Made by a program: the position numbers and the translations under genes. This document shows, piece by piece, positions 6,373-13,729 of a stretch of DNA of 13,729 nucleotides. The notes beneath the pieces were generated by a model, which was not told where the DNA came from, made no database searches, and saw only the letters and a list, made by a program, of their open reading frames with translations. This stretch comes from an uncultured Mollicutes bacterium (GTDB lineage: Bacteria > Bacillota_I > Bacilli_A > RFN20 > CAG-826). The number at the start of each line of letters is the position of its first letter. The stretch's first letter is position 1. Location of the stretch: assembly GCA_900549975.1 (NCBI GenBank), contig URQK01000040.1:1-13729 (forward strand). Reading direction: 5' to 3'.

Positions 6373-7596
6373 ATGATTGATTATGAAAAATGCTTAAAAG
6401 ATTTTCCTATCTTAAATAAGACAATGCAAAATCATCGCCTTGTTTATTTAGATAATGCTGCGACTACTTTTAAACCAGCAATTGTTCTTGATTCGATAAA
6501 AGATTATTACGAAAATTATTGTGCGAATACGCATCGTGGTGATTATGATATTGCCCATACCGCTGATGTGAAATATGATGAAGCACGTCAAGTTGTTGCG
6601 GATTTCATTGGTGCTGATAAAAATGAAGTTGTCTTTACTGCTGGGGCATCAATGTCTTTAAATATGATTGCCTATGGGTATGCTAAATTCTTGCATGAAG
6701 GCGATGAAATTCTTATTACGGAAGCAGAACATGCTTCTAATGTTTTGCCTTGGTTTACAATTGCTAAAGAAAAAGGCTGCATTATCCGTTATATTCCTTT
6801 AACTAAAGAAGGAAGACTAACAATAGAAAATGTTAAAAAAGCCATGACTAATAAAGTGAAGGTTATTGCGGTTGCCCAAGTTACCAATGTGCTTGGCTTT
6901 ACTGTTGATATTAAAAGTATTGCTAAAATTGCTCATGGGTACGGCGCAATTTTGGTTTGTGATGGTGCTCAAAGCATTCCGCATTTTAAAGTTGATGTTA
7001 AAGATTTAGATTGTGATTTCCTAGCATTTTCTGGGCATAAAATGTGTGGACCTACTGGCATTGGTGTTATGTATGGAAAATTTAATCTTTTAAAAGAAAT
7101 GGAACCTCTAATGTCGGGTGGCGGAATGAATGCTAGATTTAATATGTGTGGAGAAGTTAGTTTATTACTTCCACCTGCAAAATTTGAAGCTGGAACACAA
7201 AATATTGAAGGTGCAATTGGTTTAGCTAGCGCTATTAAATACCTAGAAAGCATAGGTATGGATAATATTGAAAACCATGAAAAAGAACTAAGAAAATACG
7301 CTATTGCTAAATTAAAGCAACTTGATAACGTTATCTTATATAACGAGAATGCAGAATCTGGTATTATTACATTTAATATTAAAGATGTATTTGCGCAAGA
7401 TGCTGCGACTTATTTTAATTCTAAAGGTATATGCGTACGTTCGGGACAGCATTGTGCCAAAATATTGATTGATTTTTTAGGCACAGTGGCTACTGTTCGT
7501 GCTAGTATATACTTCTATAACACATTCGAAGATATAGATGCTTTAGTTGAAGCATGCAAGAAAGCAGGTGACTTCCTCGATGCCTATTTCAATTAG
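6373..7596 (+). CDS. sufS: SufS, group II cysteine desulfurase
   Basis: SufS is a pyridoxal-phosphate enzyme that turns L-cysteine into L-alanine and passes the sulfur, as a persulfide, to SufU for Fe-S assembly. Visible features: YLDNAATT (25-32) near the N-terminus, THRGDYDIA (53-61), His120 for cofactor stacking, CDGAQS (196-201), cofactor lysine Lys223 in FSGHKMCGPTGIGVMYG, and the persulfide Cys361 in RSGQHCAK, the short-loop form of group II desulfurases. At 407 residues it is of normal length. The start ATG has AAAAGAGG (6357-6364) at 8 bases. The gene lies 2 bases after sufD and overlaps sufU by 17 bases. Its position next to sufU, with no sufE visible, fits the SufS-SufU pair of Gram-positives. 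Confidence 0.97.
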   Translation: MIDYEKCLKDFPILNKTMQNHRLVYLDNAATTFKPAIVLDSIKDYYENYCANTHRGDYDIAHTADVKYDEARQVVADFIGADKNEVVFTAGASMSLNMIAYGYAKFLHEGDEILITEAEHASNVLPWFTIAKEKGCIIRYIPLTKEGRLTIENVKKAMTNKVKVIAVAQVTNVLGFTVDIKSIAKIAHGYGAILVCDGAQSIPHFKVDVKDLDCDFLAFSGHKMCGPTGIGVMYGKFNLLKEMEPLMSGGGMNARFNMCGEVSLLLPPAKFEAGTQNIEGAIGLASAIKYLESIGMDNIENHEKELRKYAIAKLKQLDNVILYNENAESGIITFNIKDVFAQDAATYFNSKGICVRSGQHCAKILIDFLGTVATVRASIYFYNTFEDIDALVEACKKAGDFLDAYFN

Positions 7597-8029
7597 TCCA
7601 ATGATGATGCGTCAAATTATTATGGATCATTATGAACATCCTCATAATAAACGCACACCAACTGATGATAGATATTTAAAAATCAATATGAATTCTGAAT
7701 CATGCATTGATAATATTGATGTATTTTTACTTGTTGAAAATGGAATTGTTAAAGATTGTTGCTTTGATGGAATTGGCTGTACTATTTCTACTGCCTCTAC
7801 ATCAATTATGACAGATTTAGTAAAAGGCAAAACTATTGAAGAAGCAGAAAAAATAATTGATAATTACAAGAAGATGATTTCTGAAGATAAGTTCGATGAA
7901 GAACTTTTAGATGAAGCAATTGTGTTTATGAACACTAGTAAACAAGCTAGTCGTATTAAATGTGCAACAATTGGGTGGAATGGCTTAAATGAATTATTAG
8001 AAGAAAGTAAAGGTGAGAAACATGAATAA
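7580..8029 (+). CDS. sufU: SufU, zinc-dependent sulfur relay protein
   Basis: SufU accepts sulfur from SufS and hands it to the SufBCD scaffold. The 149-residue protein has the four expected zinc-site residues: Cys42 and Asp44 in SESCIDNIDV, Cys67 in FDGIGCTISTAS, and Cys128 in RIKCATIGW. The retained Asp and the insertion between the second and third Cys mark it as SufU and not an IscU-type scaffold. I chose ATG at 7580-7582 because AGGTGA (7566-7571) lies 8 bases upstream and the length fits the family. A longer in-frame start at 7547 would read into sufS coding with no clear ribosome site. Methionines at 7601-7609 are less likely starts. It overlaps sufS by 17 bases and sufB by 8. Confidence 0.95.
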   Translation: MPISISPMMMRQIIMDHYEHPHNKRTPTDDRYLKINMNSESCIDNIDVFLLVENGIVKDCCFDGIGCTISTASTSIMTDLVKGKTIEEAEKIIDNYKKMISEDKFDEELLDEAIVFMNTSKQASRIKCATIGWNGLNELLEESKGEKHE

Positions 8030-9419
8030 TAATGAATTACCTACTGATGATTATAAGTATGGATTTAAAAATGAAGATGTTTCTATTACTAATACTGGTA
8101 AAGGTTTAAATGAAGATGTAATTAGGGAGATTTCTAAATTAAAAAACGAACCAGAATGGATGCTGGAATTCCGTTTAAAAGCATACAAATTATTTAAGCA
8201 ATTACCACTTCCTTCTTTTGGACCAGACTTATCAAATTTAGACTTTGATTCTTTTACATATTTTATTCGTCCTTCTGAAAAAGTGGAAAATAGTTGGGAA
8301 AAAGTACCTGAAAAAATCAAAGAAACTTTTGATAAATTAGGAATCCCTGAAGCTGAACAAAAATATTTAGCTGGTGTTTCAACCCAATATGAATCAGAAG
8401 TTGTTTATCATAATATGCTAAAAGAAGTCCAAGATAAAGGTGTTATTTTTCTTGATACTGACTCAGCTTTAAAAGCTTGTCCGGAATTATTTAAAAAATA
8501 TTTTAATAGTGTTGTTCCAGTGGGAGATAATAAATTCTCTGCGCTTAATGGAGCGGTGTGGTCAGGTGGATCATTTATATATGTTCCTAAAGGCGTACAT
8601 CTAGAAAAACCACTTCAATCATATTTTAGAATTAACAATGAAAAATCGGGACAATTTGAACGTACTTTAATTATTGTTGATGAAGGTGCTGATGTGCATT
8701 ATGTTGAAGGATGTACAGCCCCAACATATTCAAAAGAATCTTTACATGCCGCAGTGGTAGAAATTATTATTTTAAAAGGCGGAAAATGCCGTTATTCAAC
8801 AGTACAAAACTGGTCTAACAATATTGTCAATTTAGTTACAAAACGCGCTCTAGTCATGGAAAATGCTCAAATGGAATGGATTGATGGCAATATTGGTAGC
8901 CAAGTAAATATGAAATATCCTGCTTGTATTTTAGCGGGAAGAGGAGCAAAAGGCACATGTATTTCAGTTGCTGTTGCTTCACACAACCAATATCAAGATG
9001 CTGGAGCAAGAATGATCCATTTAGCACCAGATACAGTATCTACTATTATATCAAAATCAATTGTTAGAAATGGCGGAGTTGCTAATTATCGTGGCACTGT
9101 TCGTCATACTAAAAATGCTATAAATTGTAGAAGTCACGTTGAATGTGACACATTAATACTTGATAATATTTCTCGAAGTGATACAATTCCTACGAATGAA
9201 GTCATGAATGACAAATCATTTATTGAGCATGAAGCTACAGTTTCTAAGATTAGTGAAGATCAATTATTCTATTTGATGTCGCGTGGAATATCAGAAAAAG
9301 ATGCCACTCAAATGATTATTATGGGATTTATTGAACCTTTCTCAAGAGAACTTCCTATGGAATATGCTGTAGAACTCAATCAATTAATTAAAATGGATAT
9401 GGAAGGAAGCGTAGGATAG
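8022..9419 (+). CDS. sufB: SufB, Fe-S cluster assembly scaffold
   Basis: SufB is the core scaffold of the SufBC2D complex on which the cluster forms. The 465-residue protein is of family length and shows strongly conserved stretches: EPEWMLEFRLKAY (43-55), SALNGAVWSGGSFIYVPKG (173-191), YVEGCTAP (227-234), NYRGTVRH (355-362), Cys375 in VECDTLILDN (probably the counterpart of the essential E. coli Cys405), and EHEATVSKISEDQLFYLMSRGI (402-423) with the conserved His403. I chose ATG at 8022-8024 with AAAGGTGA (8009-8016) 5 bases upstream; the GTG at 8013 lies inside that site. It overlaps sufU by 8 bases. Its TAG stop shares a base with the GTG start of mnmG, so the suf operon reads directly into tRNA modification. 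Confidence 0.97.
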   Translation: MNNNELPTDDYKYGFKNEDVSITNTGKGLNEDVIREISKLKNEPEWMLEFRLKAYKLFKQLPLPSFGPDLSNLDFDSFTYFIRPSEKVENSWEKVPEKIKETFDKLGIPEAEQKYLAGVSTQYESEVVYHNMLKEVQDKGVIFLDTDSALKACPELFKKYFNSVVPVGDNKFSALNGAVWSGGSFIYVPKGVHLEKPLQSYFRINNEKSGQFERTLIIVDEGADVHYVEGCTAPTYSKESLHAAVVEIIILKGGKCRYSTVQNWSNNIVNLVTKRALVMENAQMEWIDGNIGSQVNMKYPACILAGRGAKGTCISVAVASHNQYQDAGARMIHLAPDTVSTIISKSIVRNGGVANYRGTVRHTKNAINCRSHVECDTLILDNISRSDTIPTNEVMNDKSFIEHEATVSKISEDQLFYLMSRGISEKDATQMIIMGFIEPFSRELPMEYAVELNQLIKMDMEGSVG

Positions 9420-11293
9420 TGCAATACGATTATGACATCATTGTTGTTGGCGGTGGACACGCTGGCATGGAAGCAAGTTTAGCTAGTGCTCATATGGGCG
9501 CTAGTACTTTGTTATTGACTTTAAATATTAAAATGATGTCGAATATGCCATGCAATCCATCAATTGGTGGGTCGGCAAAAGGCATTGTAGTACGTGAGAT
9601 AGATGCTTTAGGCGGAATGATGTCTAAAGGTGCGGATCATGAATATTTACAGATGAAAATGCTTAACACGGGTAAAGGTCCAGGTGTTCAATGTTTAAGA
9701 GCGCAAGAAGATAAAAAATCTTATCCACGATACATGCAAAATATTGCTTTAAATACGAAAAATTTAACTGTTAGAGAAGGAATGGTAACTGCATTACTTC
9801 ACGACAATGAGAAAGTATTTGGAGTAATTGTTAATAATGAAGAAAAAATATATGCAAGAGCTGTTATTTTAACAACAGGAACATATATGGAATCATGTAT
9901 TTTAAGAGGGCATCATAAAGAAAGTGCTGGTCCAGATGGTGAGAAACCTTCTTTGGGCTTATCTCCATACTTGGCTTCAATGGGAATTCAATTATTAAGA
10001 CTTAAAACTGGTACGCCTCCACGTATTCAAAAGGATTCTATTGATTATTCAGTTATGGAACCACAATATGGTACGGAAGGTAATTTAGGATTTTCTTACG
10101 AAACAAAAGTATTTAAGCCATTAAAAGATCAAGCTTTATGTTGGTTAATATATACAACGCCAGAGACACATCAAATTATTCGTGATAATTTAAAAGAATC
10201 AGCGATGTATAGCGGACTTGTTCGTGGCATTGGACCAAGATATTGTCCAAGTATAGAAGATAAAATTGTGCGTTTTGCCGATAAGCCACGCCATCAATTA
10301 TTCTTAGAGCCTGAATCTTTAGAAATGGATTCAATTTACTTGCAAGGTTTTTCTACATCAATGCCAATTGATGTACAAGAAAAAATGATTCGCTCATTAC
10401 CAGGCTTAAAAAATTGTAAGATTTTAAAATATGCTTATGCTATTGAATATGACGCAATTGAGCCACTTCAATTTGATGCTACTTTACAAGTAAAAAGATG
10501 GCCGGGTTTATATTGTGGGGGACAAATTGTTGGAACATCAGGATATGAAGAAGCAGCAGGTCTTGGCTTAATGGCGGGTATTAACGCCACATTAAAAATT
10601 CAAGGCAAATCGCCACTAATTTTAAGAAGAGATGAAGCTTATATTGGTGTAATGATTGATGATTTGGTAACAAAAGGCACTAATGAACCATATCGTTTAC
10701 TTTCTTCTCGTGCGGAATATCGTTTGTTAATGCGTCATGATAACGCTGATTTACGTTTAACTAAATATGGTTATCAAGTAGGATTAATAAGCGAAGAAAG
10801 ATATCAAGAATTTTTACATAAATCTGAAGAAATTAATAAAGCTATTAATTATTTGTCTAACCATTATATTGGTATAAAAAGTCCACTTCAATCTTATCTA
10901 AAAGAATTAGGATTTGATGACTTATTAGGTGGAATATCTTTAATTGATGTATTACGTAGACCAGGTGTAGAATTTAATAAAATGCGTGAATATATTCCAG
11001 AATTAACTCAATTTGATTTATCAGAAATTGGTATTTCACAATTAGAAATAATGGTGAAATATGAAGGATACATCGAAAAACAAAAAAAAGAAGCGCAAAA
11101 ACTAGCTAAATTAGAAGAAATGAAATTACCTCTAGATATTGATTATTTACATATGGATGGTTTAGCATTAGAAGCACGTCAAAAACTAGATAAAGTTAAA
11201 CCAATATCAATTGGTCAAGCAAGCCGTATTAGTGGAGTTAATCCTGCTGATATATCCATGCTTATTTTGCACTTAAAAAAGGAACATAAATAA
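9419..11293 (+). CDS. mnmG: MnmG (GidA), tRNA uridine-5 carboxymethylaminomethyl modification enzyme
   Basis: MnmG is an FAD enzyme that, with the GTPase MnmE, adds the carboxymethylaminomethyl group to U34 of certain tRNAs. It has an N-terminal FAD fold with VVGGGHAGMEAS (9-20), MPCNPSIGGSAKG (43-55) with conserved Cys45, LKTGTPPR (195-202), GIGPRYCPSIEDK (270-282) with conserved Cys276, GYEEAAGLGL, SSRAEYRL, and a C-terminal helical domain ending in SGVNPADISMLILHL. Its 624 residues are close to E. coli MnmG. Start is GTG at 9419-9421, one base overlapping the sufB TAG; GGAAGG at 9401-9406 lies 12 bases upstream, so coupled translation from sufB is likely. mnmE, often just upstream, is absent here; the suf genes occupy that place. 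rsmG follows after 1 base. Confidence 0.98.
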   Translation: MQYDYDIIVVGGGHAGMEASLASAHMGASTLLLTLNIKMMSNMPCNPSIGGSAKGIVVREIDALGGMMSKGADHEYLQMKMLNTGKGPGVQCLRAQEDKKSYPRYMQNIALNTKNLTVREGMVTALLHDNEKVFGVIVNNEEKIYARAVILTTGTYMESCILRGHHKESAGPDGEKPSLGLSPYLASMGIQLLRLKTGTPPRIQKDSIDYSVMEPQYGTEGNLGFSYETKVFKPLKDQALCWLIYTTPETHQIIRDNLKESAMYSGLVRGIGPRYCPSIEDKIVRFADKPRHQLFLEPESLEMDSIYLQGFSTSMPIDVQEKMIRSLPGLKNCKILKYAYAIEYDAIEPLQFDATLQVKRWPGLYCGGQIVGTSGYEEAAGLGLMAGINATLKIQGKSPLILRRDEAYIGVMIDDLVTKGTNEPYRLLSSRAEYRLLMRHDNADLRLTKYGYQVGLISEERYQEFLHKSEEINKAINYLSNHYIGIKSPLQSYLKELGFDDLLGGISLIDVLRRPGVEFNKMREYIPELTQFDLSEIGISQLEIMVKYEGYIEKQKKEAQKLAKLEEMKLPLDIDYLHMDGLALEARQKLDKVKPISIGQASRISGVNPADISMLILHLKKEHK

Positions 11294-11294
11294 T

Positions 11295-11998
11295 ATGGAT
11301 TTTGTAACATTTAAAGCAAAATTGCTAGAAAATAATATTATTTTAGATGACAAACAAATTGAAAGTTACGGAACTTATTCTAAACTGCTTCAAGAATGGA
11401 ATAAAGTAATGGATTTAACCGCGATTGATGATGAGGCGCAAATTATAGAAAAACATTTTTATGATTCTTTAATATCCGCTAAATACTTTAAATATGAAAA
11501 TCAAACATTACTAGATATTGGTAGTGGCGCGGGTTTTCCAGGCTTGGTTTTGGCAATTGCATTTCCTAGTTTAAAAATCACTTTATTAGAGCCTACACTT
11601 AAAAGATGTAATTTTTTAAATGAAGTAATTAAAGTGCTTGATTTATCAAATGTTAAAGTTGTTAATGATCGTGCTGAAAACTATATCAAAGAAAAAAGAG
11701 AATCTTTTGATTTAGTAACTTCGCGTGCTGTATCACGTTTAAATATGTTGCTTGAATTATCTATTCCTTTTTTAACTATTCAAGGCACTATGATTGCCCT
11801 AAAAGGAAAAAATGCTAATTTGGAATTAAAAGAAGCGGAAAATGCACTAAAAATATTAAATGTAAAATTATTAAAAAACTACGAATTTAAACTTCCAAGT
11901 GAAGAGGAAAATCGAAGTATCTTATTATTAAAAAAAGAAGCTCGAACAAATATTAAATATCCAAGAAATTATGGTACAATAAAAAGAAGCCATTATAA
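11295..11998 (+). CDS. rsmG: RsmG (GidB), 16S rRNA 7-methylguanosine methyltransferase; end apparently frameshifted
   Basis: RsmG uses S-adenosylmethionine to methylate N7 of G527 of 16S rRNA. Seen: WNKVMDLTAI (35-44), HFYDSL (54-59), the cofactor loop LDIGSGAGFPG (73-83), NDRAE (124-128) and TSRAVSRL (142-149). As written the frame has no stop after YPRNYGTIK (222-230) and runs on into parA, giving one 503-codon frame ending at 12806. A slip of -1 (or one extra A) in the A5 run at 11981-11985 would give IKKKPL and stop at 11996-11998, making a normal 234-residue RsmG with a typical ending. I give that end as the probable natural one. A true one-base deletion, a base-calling error or recoding are all possible. 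The start ATG lies 1 base after mnmG with AAAAGGAA 11 bases upstream. Confidence 0.88.
11972..11980 (+). promoter_or_regulatory. Candidate extended -10 promoter for parAB inside the rsmG end
   Basis: TGGTACAAT fits the extended -10 pattern TGnTATAAT with one mismatch. The -35 position (17-base spacer) holds only a weak ATTAAA. The start would be near 11987, giving a leader of about 43 bases to parA. It would allow parAB to be expressed apart from the long operon. Confidence 0.5.
11979..11998 (+). other. Probable frameshift site at the end of rsmG
   Basis: The codons ATA AAA AGA contain an A5 run (11981-11985). The current frame reads I-K-R-S-H-Y-K and continues into parA. Shifted by -1, it reads I-K-K-K-P-L then TAA at 11996-11998, a standard RsmG ending. 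The slip would allow the Lys tRNA to re-pair fully on AAA. Confidence 0.65.
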
Positions 11999-12006
11999 AC
12001 TTCTTT
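11983..12006. repeat. Inverted repeat between rsmG and parA
   Basis: AAAGAAG and CTTCTTT form a perfect 7-bp inverted repeat around 10 bases, at the predicted parA transcription start. There is no following T-run, so it is not a terminator. It may be an operator or an mRNA hairpin upstream of the parA ribosome site. Confidence 0.4.
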
Positions 12007-12029
12007 GTGTGAGGGCTAGGAGGTTAGTT

Positions 12030-12806
12030 ATGACAAAAATTATTGCAATTGCGAATCAAAAAGGTGGAGTTGGTAAAACAACAACTGCTATATCTTTATC
12101 TGCGGCATTAGCTAATTTTAATCGCCGTGTTTTACTTTTAGATATGGATCCACAAGGTAACTCATCTCGTGGCTTTAGTATTGATATTACTTTAATTAAT
12201 AAAAGCATGTATGATGTTTTAGTAAAAGATTTAGATATAAACAAAGCAATTCGTAAAACTGTTACCAAAAATGTTGACATTTTGCCTGCTAATTTAAAAT
12301 TAGCATCTACTGATGTAGAGGTATCTAATAAAGTTAGTAATCCTTTGTTTTTACTTAAAAATGCCATTGAAAAAATACATAAAAATTACGATTATATTAT
12401 TATTGATTGCCCACCTTCTTTAGGATTATTAAATATTAATTCGTTAGTTGCTGCCAATAGTGTAATTATTCCTGTCCAATGTGAATATTTTGCTATGGAA
12501 GCAGTTGCGCAAATCTTATCTTCTATATCACAAATTCAATCTACTTATAATTCTAATCTTACCATTGAAGGATTTTTAATGACGATGTATGATCCACGAG
12601 CAAGATTATGTGTTGAAGTGTCTACTCAAGTACGGGGTTTATTTAAAGAAAATACTTTTATTACGCAAATTCCACGTAATATTTCGCTTCCAGAAAGTTC
12701 GGCGCGTGGATTACCAATTACGATGTATCGCCCTACTTCCGCTGGATCTATTGCCTATTTAAACTTAGCAAAGGAAATATTAGAGCATGAGCAACAAGAA
12801 CGATAA
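12030..12806 (+). CDS. parA: ParA (Soj), chromosome-partitioning ATPase
   Basis: ParA is a DNA-binding ATPase that forms dimers on the nucleoid and is driven by ParB, helping segregate the origin region; in Bacillus, Soj also acts on DnaA. The 258-residue protein has the deviant Walker A KGGVGKTT (11-18) with signature Lys11 and Lys16, DMDPQGNSS (38-46), Walker B YIIIDCPPSLG (122-132), and QIPRNISLPESSARGLPI near the end. It lacks the N-terminal helix-turn-helix of plasmid type Ia ParA, so it is the short chromosomal form. The ATG has AGGAGG (12018-12023) at 6 bases, which marks the true start even though the frame is open back into rsmG. It overlaps parB by 20 bases. Without recoding, ribosomes reading rsmG would also make an RsmG-ParA fusion. 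Confidence 0.95.
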   Translation: MTKIIAIANQKGGVGKTTTAISLSAALANFNRRVLLLDMDPQGNSSRGFSIDITLINKSMYDVLVKDLDINKAIRKTVTKNVDILPANLKLASTDVEVSNKVSNPLFLLKNAIEKIHKNYDYIIIDCPPSLGLLNINSLVAANSVIIPVQCEYFAMEAVAQILSSISQIQSTYNSNLTIEGFLMTMYDPRARLCVEVSTQVRGLFKENTFITQIPRNISLPESSARGLPITMYRPTSAGSIAYLNLAKEILEHEQQER

Positions 12807-13617
12807 TCAAATTTTAAAAAGTAATCTCTCAACATTATTAAAGAGATTTGCTAACACTAGTGTAATTGAAAAGTTTAATGATGCTTCGCAAAACAATACT
12901 GTTTTTACAATTGAAGTTAGCAATATATCTAATAATCGCTATTTAAAAAATATTGAAATTGATGAAAAAGCAATTTCTAGTGTTATAAAAGATATTAAAT
13001 ACCATGGTATTATCAGTCCATTATTAGTTCGTACAATCGAAGAAGGAAAATACGAACTTATTACTGGTAGAACACGTTTTATGTGTGCAAAAAGACTTAA
13101 ACTACAAAATGTTCCATGTATGATACAAAATTTTTCGGATGAAGATATGTTATTGTACATGCTTTTTTCTTATAAACTAGATAAAACTAAGTCAGTTGTA
13201 GAAATGGCTAATATTTGTAGTGTGTTATGTAAAAAATTTCATTATACACAATCCACAATCGCAGATTTATTAGATATTTCTAGAGCTCAAGTAACAAATT
13301 TAATTCGCATTTTAAACTTACCAAAAAAGATTCAAAAAGATGTTGGAAAAGGAAGACTTACATATGGACACGCTCGCGCTATTGCGATTTTAAATGATGA
13401 GCAAATGCAAGAAGTTGTTAATATAATTTATGAGAAGAAGTTGTCTGTTCGTGATACCGAATATTTAGTAAATGAAATGCGCAGCACCCATAAATATGAG
13501 GATGTATTAAGTGATTTTAAAAAGCGTAATAATTTAAGTGCTAAAATTAATGGCCGACAATTAATTTTAAGTTTTAAAACTAAAAAAGATTTAATGAAAT
13601 TTATTAAAAACAATTAA
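12787..13617 (+). CDS. parB: ParB (Spo0J)-like partition protein, divergent
   Basis: ParB binds parS near the origin, spreads as a CTP-dependent clamp, loads SMC and stimulates ParA. Of 276 residues, the N-terminal part (to about 50) is unlike the usual RGLG-type start, though KSNLSTLLKRF keeps basic residues. The ParB N-domain follows: IKDIKYHGIISPLLVR (67-82), then GRTRFMCAK (94-102) where canonical ParB has GERRxRAAK, and FSYKLDKTKS (127-136) where ENLQR normally stands. The central helix-turn-helix domain is clear: YTQSTIADLLDISRAQVTNL (153-172), LPKKIQKDV and the hallmark LTYGHARAIAIL (191-202). A short C-terminal domain ends in Lys/Asn. The altered CTP-site motifs suggest weak or different CTP use (inference). 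The ATG lies 20 bases inside parA with AAGGAA at 10 bases. No parS-like sequence was found in the window. Confidence 0.9.
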   Translation: MSNKNDNQILKSNLSTLLKRFANTSVIEKFNDASQNNTVFTIEVSNISNNRYLKNIEIDEKAISSVIKDIKYHGIISPLLVRTIEEGKYELITGRTRFMCAKRLKLQNVPCMIQNFSDEDMLLYMLFSYKLDKTKSVVEMANICSVLCKKFHYTQSTIADLLDISRAQVTNLIRILNLPKKIQKDVGKGRLTYGHARAIAILNDEQMQEVVNIIYEKKLSVRDTEYLVNEMRSTHKYEDVLSDFKKRNNLSAKINGRQLILSFKTKKDLMKFIKNN

Positions 13618-13729
13618 TATCGATGTTTTGTAAATGTAATTTTAGCATAATCGCCATTTATCGAGTCGACATGAAATTTAAATCCCACTGAAGTCCAATC
13701 ATTAAAGTAACCATTGTTGCCAAAAAATG
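13614..13729 (-). CDS. Unrecognised protein, C-terminal 37 codons (runs off window)
   Basis: On the minus strand an open frame enters from the right edge and ends with TAA at 13614-13616. The 37 residues (beginning FFGNNGYFNDWTSVGFKF and ending ITFTKHRY) alternate polar and hydrophobic residues with many aromatics and glycines, as in the last strands of a secreted beta-sandwich protein. I cannot name the family. The stop overlaps the parB stop by three bases in the shared word TTAA, so the two genes converge with no terminator between them. Confidence 0.55.
   Translation of the reverse strand, partial: FFGNNGYFNDWTSVGFKFHVDSINGDYAKITFTKHRY

Noticed and set aside
7547..7579. Upstream in-frame start for sufU
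   Set aside because: It reads into sufS and lengthens the protein beyond the family; ATG 7580 has AGGTGA at proper spacing.
9721..9729. TTATCCACG, one mismatch from a DnaA box
   Set aside because: It is a single site inside mnmG coding sequence with no cluster or AT-rich unwinding element; chance match.
11983..12006. Inverted repeat as a terminator of rsmG
   Set aside because: The stem is A/T-rich with a 10-base loop and no T-run follows, so termination is unlikely.
12000..13729. Search for a parS site near parAB
   Set aside because: No sequence close to TGTTTCACGTGAAACA was seen here or elsewhere in the window by eye.
1..13729. CRISPR arrays, tRNA or rRNA genes, insertion sequences
   Set aside because: No regular repeats, no cloverleaf or CCA-ended candidates, no rRNA-like stretches and no transposase frames were seen.

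Overview
Most of this window (about 945 to 13,729) reads as the chromosome of a very AT-rich, low-GC Gram-positive bacterium, probably an uncultured gut member of the Bacilli (RF39, Erysipelotrichales or mollicute-like; the lineage is an inference). The reasons are strong AGGAGG-type ribosome binding sites, lipobox lipoproteins, the Firmicute gene order sufC-sufD-sufS-sufU-sufB, YjcZ-like micro-membrane proteins, and a rsmG-parA-parB (gidB-soj-spo0J) block after mnmG. TGG encodes Trp, no in-frame TGA occurs in the genes, and none of the visible stops is TGA.

The first ~940 bases look foreign. On the minus strand they hold the last 109 codons of a Bacteroidales-style UDP-glucose 6-dehydrogenase, then the first 178 codons of an acyltransferase-3 family membrane protein, as in a surface-polysaccharide cluster. 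The dehydrogenase fragment is joined in frame to the end of a Gram-positive lipoprotein. By hand count, G+C drops from about 48% (721-900) to about 23% (1021-1200) across the join. A chimeric assembly is the likeliest explanation; recent transfer is less likely.

Layout: 1-536 (-) acyltransferase, partial; 615-2381 (-) chimeric ORF (truncated lipoprotein plus dehydrogenase tail); 2368-4143 (-) parvulin-type foldase lipoprotein, with its promoter in the divergent gap 4144-4351; 4352-4586 (+) two micro-proteins of 35 and 29 aa with Cys-rich tails, closed by a terminator; 4649-4677 promoter, then a long co-directional run of tightly packed or overlapping genes from 4714 to 13617: sufC, sufD, sufS, sufU, sufB, mnmG, rsmG, parA, parB. 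The 3' end of an unrecognised minus-strand gene converges on parB at the right edge.

The suf genes supply Fe-S clusters (SufS desulfurase, SufU sulfur relay, SufBCD scaffold). mnmG starts inside the sufB stop codon, so cluster assembly, tRNA wobble modification, 16S rRNA methylation and chromosome partitioning appear to share one transcription unit, with a probable extra promoter before parA. The most notable points in the host part are an rsmG frame that runs into parA without a stop, where one extra A in an A5 run would restore a typical RsmG ending, and a ParB with degenerate CTP-site motifs. I see no clearly new system; the main value lies in these anomalies.
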